This document shows positions 11,429 to 23,199 of a stretch of DNA of 64,000 bases, piece after piece (the stretch's first letter is position 1; each line of letters begins with the position of its first letter). The stretch comes from Rhizophagus irregularis (lineage: Eukaryota > Glomeromycota > Glomeromycetes > Glomerales > Glomeraceae). The notes below the pieces were generated by a model. That model was given only the letters and a program-made list of their open reading frames with translations. It did no database searches and was not told the DNA's origin. Made by a program: the position numbers and the translations under genes. The DNA lies in NCBI RefSeq assembly GCF_026210795.1, contig NC_089430.1:4650001-4714000 (forward strand), read 5' to 3'.

Positions 11429-12413
11429 TCAACCATGAACAGCATGAATTGGTGCAGAATTAGCCCACGTCAAGGGAACTACTAAATCACCAATATATTC
11501 AACTTCAATGTGTTCAATAGCTTCTTGTATTTCTTCCATAACTTTCGTTAGCTTTGTAAGCAATCAAAGAAGGAACAAGTTAATAAGTAAAATTTTTTCA
11601 TTAAAATAGAAAAATAACAACTGCAAAGTACATACCCATTTCTGATCCTCTTCTGTAACACACCCACCACCCAATACTACATGTGGAGGTAAATCCATTG
11701 CAACTCCCCGTTTATCGGGTGAAGCAGCCTGTTGAGATTGCAGTGATGTTCGAGATTTTTTACGTTGATGCATCTTTGGTAATGTGCTACTCTTCTCTTG
11801 TATCTTTTGAAGAGTCTTTGAATCAAGCTTGATTGAACCTAACAAGTCTCTAAAAGAAAAATTGATAGTTAATTTCAAGCTCGAAACCTTTGAAAAAAAA
11901 TAAAAAAAATTAAATAATACTTGTATTCATTTGCACGATCTATTGCATCTTGTTGTTGTAAACGCTCAGTAGCATATGTATTTGATATATCAATAAAGTT
12001 CCTAAAATATAAAAATAAATTATTTAACCACAATTTATTTAAATGATTGGTACAATTTAAGATATAGAATTAATTAAAACTAACTCTGATGTTCGCTGAA
12101 CAATCTTTTGCAGTGCATCCTGCTCGGCAGTGGCATCATAACGTGGGTAAGACATCCTCGGTCTAATATAAATATTTACATTAAAAATAAAATTAATTTT
12201 TGTAAATATTAAAAAACAATCGATATGTAGAATATTAAAAATTATTCTCAACCGACGTTTCATATGCCGAGGAGCCGTCACGAGGTATTAGACGAGTACT
12301 TTCGTTTGTCTATTACCAAAGAGTTAGTCATTACCAAAAAAAAAAAAATGAAAGAACCTGAAAAAAACGAATCAAACCTTACTATCGTCATCTTTACTTC
12401 CACAACATCCCAT
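11429..12413 (-). CDS. lamtor1: LAMTOR1-like (p18/Ego1-type) TORC1 scaffold
   Basis: Six exons (12413-12378, 12309-12257, 12162-12085, 12001-11921, 11849-11636, 11551-11429) give 194 residues. The N-terminus MGCCGSKDDDSK has Gly2 for myristoylation and Cys3/Cys4 for palmitoylation, as in LAMTOR1/p18, which anchors the Ragulator complex to the lysosome or vacuole. ALQKIVQRTSENFIDIS matches the helix typical of the family, and the gene ends with an IEVEYIGDLVV-like strand. LAMTOR1 recruits Rag GTPases and TORC1 in response to amino acids. Human LAMTOR1 is 161 residues; this one has a longer polar segment around residues 100-145 (Lys/Arg/Ser-rich). The donor of exon 2 (GTCGGT) is the weakest junction, chosen because it keeps the frame. 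Family identity is firm; the exact exon 2/3 boundary is less so. Confidence 0.82.
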
Positions 12414-13044
12414 TTTTATGAAATAGGGTTCTTTAGAATTGAACACTAAAATAAATATTAAAATAGAAAATAAGGGAAAGTATTCTTTTATTTGGAATTG
12501 CTTGTTATGGTTTTGTTATTTTAGATATTTGGATATTAATTGTAGTTATTGATAGTTTCAACAGATAGGCAATTTATATAATTATTTGTAGTCTCACGTG
12601 AAAAAATAGCACAATGCATGTCTTTTTTAAATTTGTGATCACATTCGAGACCATCTAGATTAGAGATGGATAGATTACGTAGATTACGTTGCGTATCACC
12701 GAAAAAAATAGATCATAGAGAAAATCAGATATCCCTTCTTTGGAATATGGCTTTTTTTTAATAATATACTATTTAATTGGACAACGTATTTTATTCCCAC
12801 ATATATTAATTGTAATTTTGTATTACGTCATCTTCCATCGTTTCCGATGAGAAACAAAATTAATTTGGATTATTTTGGTTGCGGCTAAAAACTCTATTTA
12901 TGAAATTATTAATAGTAAACCTAATCGGATAAGATCAATAAGATCACTAAATATGAACATTTAAATTTAAATTATAACTAGTTAAATTATAATTATAATA
13001 ATTAATCTGTCATCTAAATTATATTTTTTTTGCCGCAGCTCTTA
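12414..13044. other. Intergenic, upstream of the LAMTOR1-like gene
   Basis: Holds the promoter of the minus-strand LAMTOR1-like gene and the 3' flank of the minus-strand RCC1 gene. A TCACGTGA palindrome lies at 12594-12601, about 180 bp upstream of the start codon. Nothing else stands out. Confidence 0.45.
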
Positions 13045-14337
13045 TTATCCGTCTTGCACCCAAATCCAAGAATTTCCGCATCCTCCCCCAACCTTCTTAA
13101 TATTCCCTGCTTTCCTTACTTTTACGGGTTGCCATCTGTTTTCGTTATCTCCAATTCCACAATTTCCATGTTCATTCCATCCCCAACTTAAACATTCCCC
13201 TTGTTTAGAAATGATTAAAGTGTGTTCTGATCCACATGCACATTCCTCAATTTCAAATCCTTCACTTAATATCAAATTCTGTGGCAAATAATATAAAGGA
13301 ACAGGCTTATCCATCCACCCATCCACATCATTCTCATTCTCAGGATTATTCTTTCCACACTGTCCATGATCATTTCTGCCCCATATTAATAATTTATCAT
13401 CATCACATATTATTATAGTATTATTCCATCCGCAATGTATACTCTTAACTTTTCCAATTGATTCATGATCAATTTTTTTAGGTATATCTGAAAATTTTAT
13501 TTTATTTGGAAAATCATATCCCAATTGCCCATATTTATTCAATCCAAATGTATAAAGTTCTCCATCACTTGTCAGTACCACGGTATGATTTTGTCCACAG
13601 GCCACATCTATCACTCTAAGATTCAAGTCATGAAATATTCTAACAGGTTCAAAATATAATGTTTCTTTCTTCTTTTTATGCGATTTTTCATTATTGTCTT
13701 TATCAAATTTTGTTAATTGTCCATATTTGTTACTCCCCCAACCGAAACACTTCCCCTCCTTATTCAAGCATACAACATGCCTTAAACCACAGACAACTTT
13801 CTCCACTCCCTCAACACCTTTTATTCTCACTCCTCTCCCACCCGTCTTTTTCACATTCTCACCACATCCCAACTCTCCATAAACTCCTTTGCCGAATGAA
13901 TAAATGTATCCATTTTCTTCTTCCACAGCTAAACTAAAATTCCAACCACAAGTTACATATTCCCATCGTCTTACCTCATGTTCATCAAGAATTTCTACTT
14001 TATTAAACTTGGACTCTTTTAGAGAATCAGATGCGATACCACTCTGTCCATCATCATTTAGTCCGCTCATCCATAATTCTCCAAATGATGTTATGATAGC
14101 AGAATGATTTCCTCCGCCAGATATAACTTTTGGTTTAGTATCTAAATTTTCTAAAACCGAGTTAAAAGTTTTTTGTGATAGCTGAAATTCTTGCGACTCA
14201 AGTTGCTGTTCTGTTTGTTTAGTTATAAAGAATTTACAAGCAGTGGGAATATTAGTATCTTCAAACGATCCTATTCCAAGTTGTCCATTGCCATTAGATC
14301 CACATGCAAACAATTTATTGGATTGAATAATTGGCAT
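13045..14337 (-). CDS. RCC1-repeat beta-propeller protein
   Basis: A single uninterrupted frame of 430 residues. I start at the ATG at 14337 (MPIIQSNKLFACGSNGNG); the frame stays open six codons further upstream but without an ATG. Seven RCC1-type repeats are visible through their glycine-rich turns: ACGSNGNGQLGIG, MSGLNDDGQSGIA, SFGKGVYGELGCG, GWGSNKYGQL, TFGLNKYGQLGYD, IWGRNDHGQCG and SWGWNEHGNCGIG. They fill almost the whole protein and predict one seven-bladed propeller. Blades end with the usual CG..H or CGW motifs before the next strand. RCC1 itself is a Ran exchange factor, but many fungal RCC1-fold proteins (for example Ats1-like) act elsewhere. No nuclear localisation tail or extra domain tells which, so I leave the role open. 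It is intronless, unlike its neighbours, and shares a 656-bp divergent upstream region with the YPK1-type gene. Confidence 0.88.
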   Translation of the reverse strand: MPIIQSNKLFACGSNGNGQLGIGSFEDTNIPTACKFFITKQTEQQLESQEFQLSQKTFNSVLENLDTKPKVISGGGNHSAIITSFGELWMSGLNDDGQSGIASDSLKESKFNKVEILDEHEVRRWEYVTCGWNFSLAVEEENGYIYSFGKGVYGELGCGENVKKTGGRGVRIKGVEGVEKVVCGLRHVVCLNKEGKCFGWGSNKYGQLTKFDKDNNEKSHKKKKETLYFEPVRIFHDLNLRVIDVACGQNHTVVLTSDGELYTFGLNKYGQLGYDFPNKIKFSDIPKKIDHESIGKVKSIHCGWNNTIIICDDDKLLIWGRNDHGQCGKNNPENENDVDGWMDKPVPLYYLPQNLILSEGFEIEECACGSEHTLIISKQGECLSWGWNEHGNCGIGDNENRWQPVKVRKAGNIKKVGGGCGNSWIWVQDG

Positions 14338-14993
14338 AATATATGTACGAAGCAAAAAGTACAGAAGGATAAAATAAAAAATGCGTCAAATCTAGCGTAA
14401 AATTACATTAATGATTATTAAGCATAGATTTTTTTTTTTTAAAAAAAAAATGATGTTTAAAATCTAAATCCGATAGGTAAATTTAAGATTTTCATTTATT
14501 ATTTACATATCTGATTGTAAAACGTTACTATTTACATAATAAAACATCAATTTTGCAATTAAGCTAATTTTGATAAATATAGAATTTCAATTCTCCGAAC
14601 CTATTATTATAAAATATAAAAACTATTTATAAAATTTTATCTTATTGATTTTATTGATTGTAATTAAAAATGGTTTACATTGAACCAATTATATCATGAC
14701 AAAGAATACATATTATAACAATTTAATATTTAGTAAAAGTATAATATTGTCCATCAAAGTAACTGGTTTGGGTTTTAAAGTAAGATATTAAAAGAATATC
14801 TATTTTGACTTCCACGAATAATTTTCTCCGTTATTTTTTTTTGTTATTTTACGTTTATTAGTCAGAAAAAAAAAACTTCATTTTTAAAAAATCATTTCTA
14901 CTTTTATCACAAAAATAAAAAAAAAATTTCTCTCTTTCTTTATACGGTTTCTTAAAACTAAATTAAACTAAATAAAAACGATATTTGTCCATA
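14338..14993. promoter_or_regulatory. Divergent intergenic region, RCC1 protein / YPK1-type kinase
   Basis: The two genes are head to head, so both promoters must lie in these 656 bases or extend into the genes. Long T and A runs occur at 14430-14450, 14826-14890 and 14915-14940, the latter just before the kinase start. I see no clear TATA box or palindrome. Confidence 0.4.
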
Positions 14994-17257
14994 ATGCGTC
15001 TTTGGAATCAAAGACCTCAAAATCCTTCTGTGGTAACTGATGGTGTTCCTTCAACGCCTACTTCCCCTACACCTATACCAGCTTCTGGACTTTTGCTCAT
15101 CCGTGTAGTTGAAGCTCGTGGAATCACTTTACCTCCTGGCATAAGACCTCCACAAATTCCACCGCATTTTTCATCAGTCCCAACGAATACAAGGGGTAAT
15201 AGAGACAGCATGCAAAGGAAACAATGTTGGTGGCTTCCTTATGTGGTTTTAGAGTTTGACAAAAACGAAGTTTTGATCGATGCTTTGGGCGGTGAAGTTC
15301 AAAACCCCACTTGGCAGTATCGAGCGCATTTGTGAGTATGGAAAGTTAGTTATATTATCATCAATAATTTTGATTTTGATCTAGTTTCTAGTTTTAATTC
15401 TTTGATCTGATTTTTTTTGTTGTATATTTTATAGCGATGTCTCAAGAGAGTCTGATGTATCGATACAAATTTATTTACGTAAATCTACTCAAACTGGCCA
15501 ACATACTAATGATATGGGAAATGACGTTTTCCTTGGTGGCGTAAAAATTGCACCTAGTTTTAATGATCCAAACGTAAGTAGAATTAAAATTTAATAGTGA
15601 CTTAATGCCAATTTTATTATAGTCTCTGATTTTCTCGTTGTTTCTTTTTTTATATTTAGAAATTGCATGAAAATTGGTTCAATCTAGCAGGTGGAACGGG
15701 TAGTGTACATGTTCACATTTGTTACAAGAAGGATCATGTATATAAGCATTTTTTATTTTCATTTGGTAGTTCATTTCATTTTTTTTCAAATTTTGACATT
15801 TCGAAACCATCAATGCTATTTATTAGGCAAATATCCCCTTAACAATCGATGCATTTGATTTATTAAAAGTCATTGGCAAGGGCAGTTTTGGCAAGGTACC
15901 TATCACATTTTGATAATAGAAAGTGATATTGAAATCCGCAGTTATTTTTACGTTTTCAGTTATTTAAAGAAAAAGGATTTATTTAATGTATTAATATGTG
16001 TATATCGATATATTAGGTCATGCAAGTACGAAAAAAGGATACTTCTCGAATTTATGCGCTAAAAACCATTCGTAAAGCTCATATCGTTTCCCGATCAGAG
16101 GTTAATCATACATTAGCGGAGCGTACAGTTTTAGCACAAATCAATAATCCTTTCATTGTACCGCTAAAATTCTCTTTCCAAAGTCCAGAGAAATTGTATT
16201 TGGTGCTTGCTTTTGTTAATGGTGGTGAATTGTTTCACCATTTGCAAAGGGAAGGACGATTTGATGAAGAGAGATCAAGGTTTTATGCCGCTGAATTACT
16301 TTGCGCATTGGAATGTTTACATGATTTCAACGTGGTTTACCGGTTAGTAAAAAAATAATGAAAATTCTTTGAAAATGAGTTTACCTGAACTTTAAATCAA
16401 AATCGTATTGATAATTTCTTTTTACACTTTTTTTTTCGCATTTAATATATTTCAATATTCAAAGGGATTTAAAACCCGAAAATATTCTGCTAGACTATTC
16501 AGGACATATCGCTTTATGCGATTTCGGTCTCTGTAAATTAAATATGACTGAATCAGAAACAACCCATACTTTTTGCGGGACGCCGGAATATCTTGCTCCC
16601 GAATTATTGTTAGGTCATGGTTATACAAAAACAGTAGATTGGTGGACTCTAGGAGTTTTATTGTTCGAAATGTTGACGGGTTTGCCACCGTTTTACGATG
16701 AAAATACAAATGAAATGTATAGAAAAATTTTACAGGACGAGTTGAGATTTCCAGAAGAAGTTGGGAACGATGCAAGAAGTTTATTATCGGGGGTTTGTGT
16801 TCTTTTAATTGATCAATTATTGATATAATGATAATTTTCATTAAAATCATAATATTTTAATATAAATAGTTATTAACTCGGGAACCCACTCAACGCCTTG
16901 GAAATAATGGTGCACAAGAAATAAAAGATCATCCTTTCTTTGCTTCAATTGATTGGAGAAGATTGATGCAAAAGAAAGTACAGCCACCATTTAAACCTAG
17001 TGTGGTATGTAATTAACGAAATTCTCATTTTGGAGTCTTATGAATTCAGATTAATATTAACTTTTTTAAAAAAAATTAAGGAATCTGCTATTGATACTTC
17101 AAATTTTGATGAGGAATTTACCTCAGAAACTCCTCAAGATTCTTATGTAAATGAACCACATCTATCAGAAACTGTACAACGACAATTTGCCGGCTTCACG
17201 TATAATGAAGACCGGGTAATGAGCGGAAGCATATCAAGCTCGGTGCAAGATATGTAA
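14994..17257 (+). CDS. ypk1: YPK1/Gad8-type AGC kinase with N-terminal C2 domain
   Basis: Eight exons (14994-15331, 15435-15573, 15660-15737, 15827-15895, 16017-16342, 16465-16792, 16870-17004, 17081-17257) give 529 residues. Residues about 30-185 form the C2-like domain typical of filamentous-fungus YPK kinases ([45 protein letters not shown]). The kinase domain follows: [43 protein letters not shown], activation loop [15 protein letters not shown]. The C-tail carries a turn motif (TPQDS, Thr about 488) and the hydrophobic motif FAGFTY (Thr about 511). All three regulatory sites are present, so it should be activated by PDK1 and TORC2, acting in sphingolipid and plasma-membrane homeostasis by analogy with yeast Ypk1 and fission-yeast Gad8. 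The ATG at 14994 is the first in frame. No damage is seen. Confidence 0.93.
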
Positions 17258-18158
17258 ATCTTCACAAAAGTCAGCAGGACATTCTGCGGCTTGTTTGATT
17301 TCTATTTAAGGTCAAACACAAAAAAGGTTGTGATTCCAATTAAGTAAAATATCAGAAGGGATCAATGTGTTACGTTCTTACGTATATGTATATGTACTAT
17401 GTATATATATACTTTTTCTCTTTTTATATATGATAGCCCATTTCTTTCAATTTGTGTTTATATATATATATATATATTACTCATTCTTCATGATACGTGG
17501 ATTTGGTGATTTCAACATTTTATATATTTTGAAAATTTTCTTTATTAGATGAGCATCGTTCCTTTTTAACATTTTTTCATAACACATCTATATCACAACC
17601 AAACTTTTTTATATATTTTTTAGCTTGTATTTTATTGCAGTCCGACTTCCTTCCTCATAACCATCATTTTTGTTCGTACATCAATCATATATTGTTTATT
17701 TTTAAATATTTTTTTTTGTTTTTTTTTTTTGTTTTAAGATCTTTAAAAAAAGAGAGAAAAAAAATCTAAGAAATATCACATCGAAAAAAAAAAAAAATAA
17801 TTTTTTAAACATGCAAATATAGAGTTTTTCGATTTTTATTCATGTGATTATTCACATGAATCGTTCTTTAAATTGAGTTGCAATATCACGATTTATGCTT
17901 TTACCGGGATTGAAATAAACTAATCTTTGACATTTTATCATCTTGCATAATCGAAAAAGGTGGATTAAGCGGTGCAAAAGTGCGTCGTAACACCGCAGTA
18001 AATAACAGTAAATTGCAGTAAATAAATAACGGATCGACCAATTTTAGATTGATCCGATCCAACTTAATCATAAATTAGTTTCAAAAAAAAAAAGATTATT
18101 CGAATCTCTTATAAAAAGGTATTTTATTCGTAAAAAAAAAATAGGAAAAGAAAAAAAA
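17258..18158. other. Intergenic between YPK1-type and dehydrogenase genes
   Basis: The first part is the 3' flank of the kinase, rich in TATATA and T/A runs (17390-17480, 17700-17800). The last 100 bases are the promoter of the dehydrogenase, ending in an A-rich leader. A GCAGTAAATAA-type motif recurs three times at 17994-18030. No coding frame is supported. Confidence 0.45.
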
Positions 18159-19332
18159 ATGGCACAATTCATTCTATCATCTTTTCGTGGTCATTTAACA
18201 AATAATGCAACGAAAATTTCATTTAAAACATCTTTATTACGTCCATTATTATTAAATAATAATTTTTCAACAACCACACCAAATAATAATTCTATACAAA
18301 ATATTACAGTTTATGGTTCAGGACTTATGGGAGCTGGGATAGTTCAAGTAGCAGCACAAAATGGGTTTAAAGTAACTATGGTAGATATAGAACAAGCATT
18401 TATTGAAAAAGGAAAAAAGATAATTGATGCATCATTATCTAGAATAGCAAAAAAACAGTTTAAAGATGATGAAAATTCACAAAAATCTTTTATAGAAACT
18501 ACTTGGTCAAATATTAAAACTGAAACTAATAGTGAAAAAGGTGCAGAAAATACTGATTTAATTATTGAAGCTATAGTAGAAAATTTAGAAACAAAACAAA
18601 ATTTATTTAAAAAATTAGATAAAATATCTAAACCTAATACAATTTTTGCTTCAAATACAAGTAGTTTACCTATATCAGAAATTTCTAAAATAACTGAAAG
18701 GCAAGATAAATTTGCTGGTTTACATTTTTTTAATCCTGTACCTCAAATGAAATTGGTTGAAATTATTAAAAATGATCAAACTAGTGAAGATACTTATCAA
18801 AAATTAGTTGATGTTACAAAGAGAATGAAAAAAACTCCAGTAACTTGTAAAGATACTCCTGGGTATGTATGTTAATAACAAAAAAAAAGATTTTATAAAA
18901 ATAAATTAAATTATCACTTTTTTTTTTTTTTAGATTTATTGTAAATCGATTGCTTGTACCCTATTTAATGGAAGCTGTCCGTCTTGCTGAACGTGGTGAG
19001 GCTACTACTGAAGATATTGATACTGCCATGAAATTAGGTGCTGGAATGCCAATGGGTCCTTTTGAATTATCTGATGTAAGTTTAATATTATTAAGCTTTT
19101 AAGAAAACTTTGTTCGAATTAATAATTAAAACAAATTATTTATTTCTTTTTTTTTGTCTTACTTTAAATATCTTAGTTTGTAGGATTAGATACTCTTAAA
19201 TCTATTGTGGATGGATGGCGTAAAGATGGAAAAATTGATGCTGGCCTTGTCGCTCCCATTAAAAAGTTGGATGATTTAGTCAAAGAAGGCAAACTTGGTA
19301 GAAAAAGTGGTGCAGGATTTTACACATATTAG
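18159..19332 (+). CDS. HADH: 3-hydroxyacyl-CoA dehydrogenase, mitochondrial type
   Basis: Three exons (18159-18862, 18934-19075, 19177-19332) encode 333 residues. The first 45 or so are rich in Ser, Thr, Asn, Leu and Lys/Arg with almost no acids ([32 protein letters not shown]), as in a mitochondrial presequence. The Rossmann NAD-binding loop GSGLMGAG is at 53-60 and the paired acidic residue of strand 2 is in [15 protein letters not shown] and [16 protein letters not shown] (catalytic His about 189) match the family, with the Glu-His pair completed by the latter's downstream Glu. The C-terminal domain ends with [11 protein letters not shown], the normal end of short-chain HADH. The enzyme oxidises L-3-hydroxyacyl-CoA to 3-ketoacyl-CoA with NAD in beta-oxidation. 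Length fits the family (human HADH is 314). A bacterial-type 3-hydroxybutyryl-CoA dehydrogenase role is an alternative within the same family. Confidence 0.92.
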
Positions 19333-19933
19333 ATCAATATGAAAAAATATACACTATTATTAATATTATAAATATTATTGCTAAAAAAAAAAAAAATTTT
19401 TTTTGGATAAAATTATGACAATAAAACTCTTATTATTAACACAATTTTATTACTATATGTACATTTTAAAGTGTTCTTAATTAAATATTTAGTTTGTTTA
19501 TTGAAAATTTTTACACACAAATTTAATATAAAAAAGTACAAAGCTTTTTATTATATAAATAAATTTTTTTTTGTATGTTTAATAATATACACTAATAAAA
19601 TTTAACTCAAAAAAAAAATTTGAAAAAAAAAGTTCTAAGGTTAATAATAAAAAATGAATGTAAATTCTTAAGTTTTTTGTCCAAAAGTATACAAATATAA
19701 TTTTGATAATGCTAATTAAGTGATCTTTTTTGTGTATATATAGAAGTATAATGTGTACACAGTTAAAACTCACTTTTATAATGTCCGAAAAGTATTTAAA
19801 TGAAAAATGTTCTATATGAATAAATAAATAAATAAACAAAACTTACAAACATATTATCAATTACCACTCTCAATAACACAATTATAGGTAAGTTTTACCT
19901 TAAGAATTATTATTAAAATTTTTTTTTTAATCG
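19333..19933. other. Convergent 3' flanks, no gene
   Basis: The dehydrogenase gene ends on the left and the Spa2-like gene ends on the right, tail to tail. The 86-codon minus-strand frame at 19579-19839 is low-complexity hydrophobic sequence and is rejected. Confidence 0.5.
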
Positions 19934-22900
19934 TTAATCATCTTTTTTAACTAAACCAACAAGTTCCTTTGTAAATTTAGCTATTTCAAATGAAGCACCT
20001 GCCAATCGCTGTTTTGAAGTCTTATTTGACATAAAGTCCGTACTATCTTTGGCTATTAAATCATTCATTTCTTCTAATTTATCAACATTATTTTCCAATT
20101 CTTTCAGTATAATATCACCCCTTGTTCGATATATTGCTCCAGCTGACGATTTAAATGAATCTTGACAAACTTTAATAACCGTCAGCACTATTGATGTAAT
20201 TGTGTTGATATTGTCAGTTAAATCGTTACTTGTACTATATGTTGCACCACCGCGGATAGCCTGTAAGAGAGTATGAATTGCATGTACGATGGCTTCTGTT
20301 TGACGTTCCAAGAAATCCTTTAAATAACGACATAAAAATTAGAAACGAATATTTGATAAATTTAAAATATAATACTCCATTGTAATTAATAAATTTACCT
20401 TTAACTCGTCAATATCTACTGCTTTAACTCCATTCACTTGATTATCTGAGCCAGAATTCATTTCATTCTGACTATTTTTGGTTCTAAGAGGTGCTATTTC
20501 GGAACTAAAATTATTTGTAGGCAAAGGTTCTGACGGAATTTTAAAAGGATAAGAATCTGGGTTAAGATTATTGTTCTGACCACGCTCACGTCTAAGTTTA
20601 ACCGCTTTCACCAAATCGACAATAGTTGCAGTCAGATGACCCGCTGAGGCATCCAATAAACTAACTGGTGATATACCATATCCAGTTGCATGATTTTTGG
20701 CGGATGTCATAAGATTCTTAAGTGTCACCGAAAGCCTCGCTTTACAAGCATCAAGATTAGATTTATCTTCTGCATTCATGTATGCACTTTTGCGTTGCTC
20801 GTAATTATCAACCTCTTCAGTTATACTCTTACAAGCAATAACAATTGACTTCATAGCCATAAGAACATTTGTTGGATCATCGGATCTAAAAAGAAAAATT
20901 ACTTAAGTGATATAATAATTGAAATCAACAGTAAGAATGTGTGTCACACCTTCCAGATCTTAACAAGTCATCTATTGCAACTTGATAAGAAACAATTCTA
21001 GATTCCTCGATCCCACCATCAGGTGTTGGGGCTAATGAATTATCCTTCACAATATCAACTTTAGGCGCTTCTTTGTAGAAAGATGAAGTTGCTACAATAT
21101 AATAAACATATATATTTAGTGTTGGATAAAAAAATATCTTAAAATTAATTTATCAAAAAAAATTTTTATTATACCTTTCAAATTCCTTAATTCAGTCCTT
21201 ATCTTTTCATATTTATTTTTCCAATCATTTATTTCTCCCGTCAAAGACTTGATTTTTGCAGCATCTTCTTCCTTTTCAGCACACAATTCTTCATTTCGCT
21301 TCGAAATTTCTTTAATTTCTTCTAATAAACCAGTTGCCTCCTTTTGAACGTCATTAGCGACCTAAAAGTGGACGATATAGAATTAATAAAATTAACCATA
21401 TCGAACTAAAAGAAAGTTCTTAATTCAAACCTCTTGCTGTTGATGATGGTCTTCGGTTAATTTATCAAATTCACGTTCTAATTCAGTCATCTTTGTTGTT
21501 TGCTTCTTGTTAATTTGCTTTTGTTCTTCAAGTTGCTTTTCAAGTTCTTTTACTCTAGCACTATCATCATCAGTGCCAGCTTCTTTTGTCTTTGAAAAAA
21601 AAAATCATATTTATTTATTTACTTTTTTTTAAAAAAAAGGAAAGTTTAAACTGAAATTATAAATTTATATCTACCGAAAGTTCATTTTCCAATTCTTTTA
21701 TTCGTTTTTGAAGATTAGCCACACGTAACTCGTAATCTGATTTAACTTTTTCAACTTCAGCATAAGGCTATTTCCAAAACAATAAAAAATTTTTCATATA
21801 AGATTTAGCAAAATTCAAAAATCCCAAAATCAGCAAAAAAAAAAAATAATAATTAAACTTACAAAAGTCTGTACTTGAGTTTGTTTTGGAGAGGAGCTTG
21901 CACTTCCGCTTGCCTTTTTATCAATCATATCACCCAAATCAGCCATCAAACTGTCAAGAGAAGCAAAATTGACAGCAGCATCAGGGGGTTTATTACTTTT
22001 TTGACTGTTGACAGTATCTCTATTTTGTGTATTTTTACTTGACATGCTGCTCATACTACTAACGCTCATTCCATTTGCATAGCGGCGTCCAAAATCAGAC
22101 ACGGATGAAGCAGAAGATTGGGTACGACTACGCGGAGATCGTGGAGAACCATACTCTGGTGGCATACCCTCAGGTACGGGAGGATAATTATTAGTATTGT
22201 TATTATTTGTTGGAGATGAAGAAGTATAAGATTGTGGGCTTGTGACTTCGGAATCATTATTATTGATTTTTTGCATTTCCGGTTGTTTTTGAACATGATA
22301 ATCTACAGAAATAGTTTCTTGTACTAAAGTACTAATTTCTGGTACGATGTTATTAGCTCTTGACGTTTGAGATTTGACTCCGTCAGATGGTATTTTGTTT
22401 TGTTGAGGATTTTGTTGAGGATTTTGTGGTTGAGGCGATGAATTATTCGATCTTGATGATGCTGGTGTTGATGAGAACTAGCATATAATTGCGTTAAAAT
22501 ACAAATAAATACATAGGTAAAAAAAAAAATTTTGCTAAGAATAAAAATGAAAACATCAATTTACCTCCATATCTTTGAGTTCAGGATATCTACGTTCTAA
22601 TTCATAATAAACATCACTTGCTAAATCTTTAAATCGATTCTGAGGTAATGTAGCTAATTTTTGTCGTGCTTGATTTCTCTTTGGATGGAATTCATCACGT
22701 ACGGGAAGAAATGGAACTATAAAATTGGATTTCAAAATATGAAAGATCAAAGAATTTAATTAATTAATTTTTAAATAAAATATTAAAAATTAAATATTTT
22801 TTAGTACCTTCATTCGTATCCATTAATCTTCTAGTTAATTCGTCATAGACATCTGTGGAAAGTTCTTGAAATTGTACTTTCGTAAGTCTTGTTAACTTTT

Positions 22901-23199
22901 CTCTGGCATTCGTTCTTGAGCCATTTGCTTGCTCTATATAATAAATTATAAAAAGTATAAATGATTTCAATTAGAAGTCACAAGTGAAAAAAGTAAATCT
23001 AACGTTAGACTAAGGTAAAAACATTTTGTATTTAAAGATCGCGAAGTATGGTTGCAATCTAAGTGTTACAAAAAATTCAAATCAAAGAAATTCAGTAAAT
23101 CTATATTTCAAGGGATAACATACCCCGGGCAAGATGTCTAAAAAGATATTTTTTTAAAGCCTCGTAGTGAGTGATGGCAATTTCCATGGGGCTTGCCAT
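19934..23199 (-). CDS. SPA2: Spa2-like polarisome scaffold (SHD/GIT-type)
   Basis: Ten exons (23199-23124, 22933-22808, 22716-22565, 22477-21863, 21767-21675, 21589-21431, 21361-21175, 21091-20950, 20885-20399, 20317-19934) give 806 residues. Two Spa2-homology repeats open the protein: ARE..LTRLTKVQFQELSTDVYDEL near 37-60 and RQKLATLPQNRFKDLASDVY near 88-107, each ending in YDEL or YYEL plus RR. A Ser/Pro/Asn/Gln-rich linker follows (about 119-323; SPRSPRSRTQSSASS), then a coiled coil of about 150 residues (324-470; LEKQLEEQKQ). The C-terminal region (about 517-806) is helical (SYQVAIDDLLRSGR, AMKSIVIACKSI, QAIRGG) and resembles the C-terminal helical domain of Spa2 and GIT proteins. Spa2 organises the polarisome at hyphal tips and scaffolds MAPK modules. 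The start ATG at 23199 leads straight into MEIAITHYEALKKYLF, a typical Spa2 N-terminus. Confidence 0.88.

Noticed and set aside
13236-14107. Plus-strand frames across the RCC1 gene
   Set aside because: Antisense shadows of a clear RCC1-repeat coding region.
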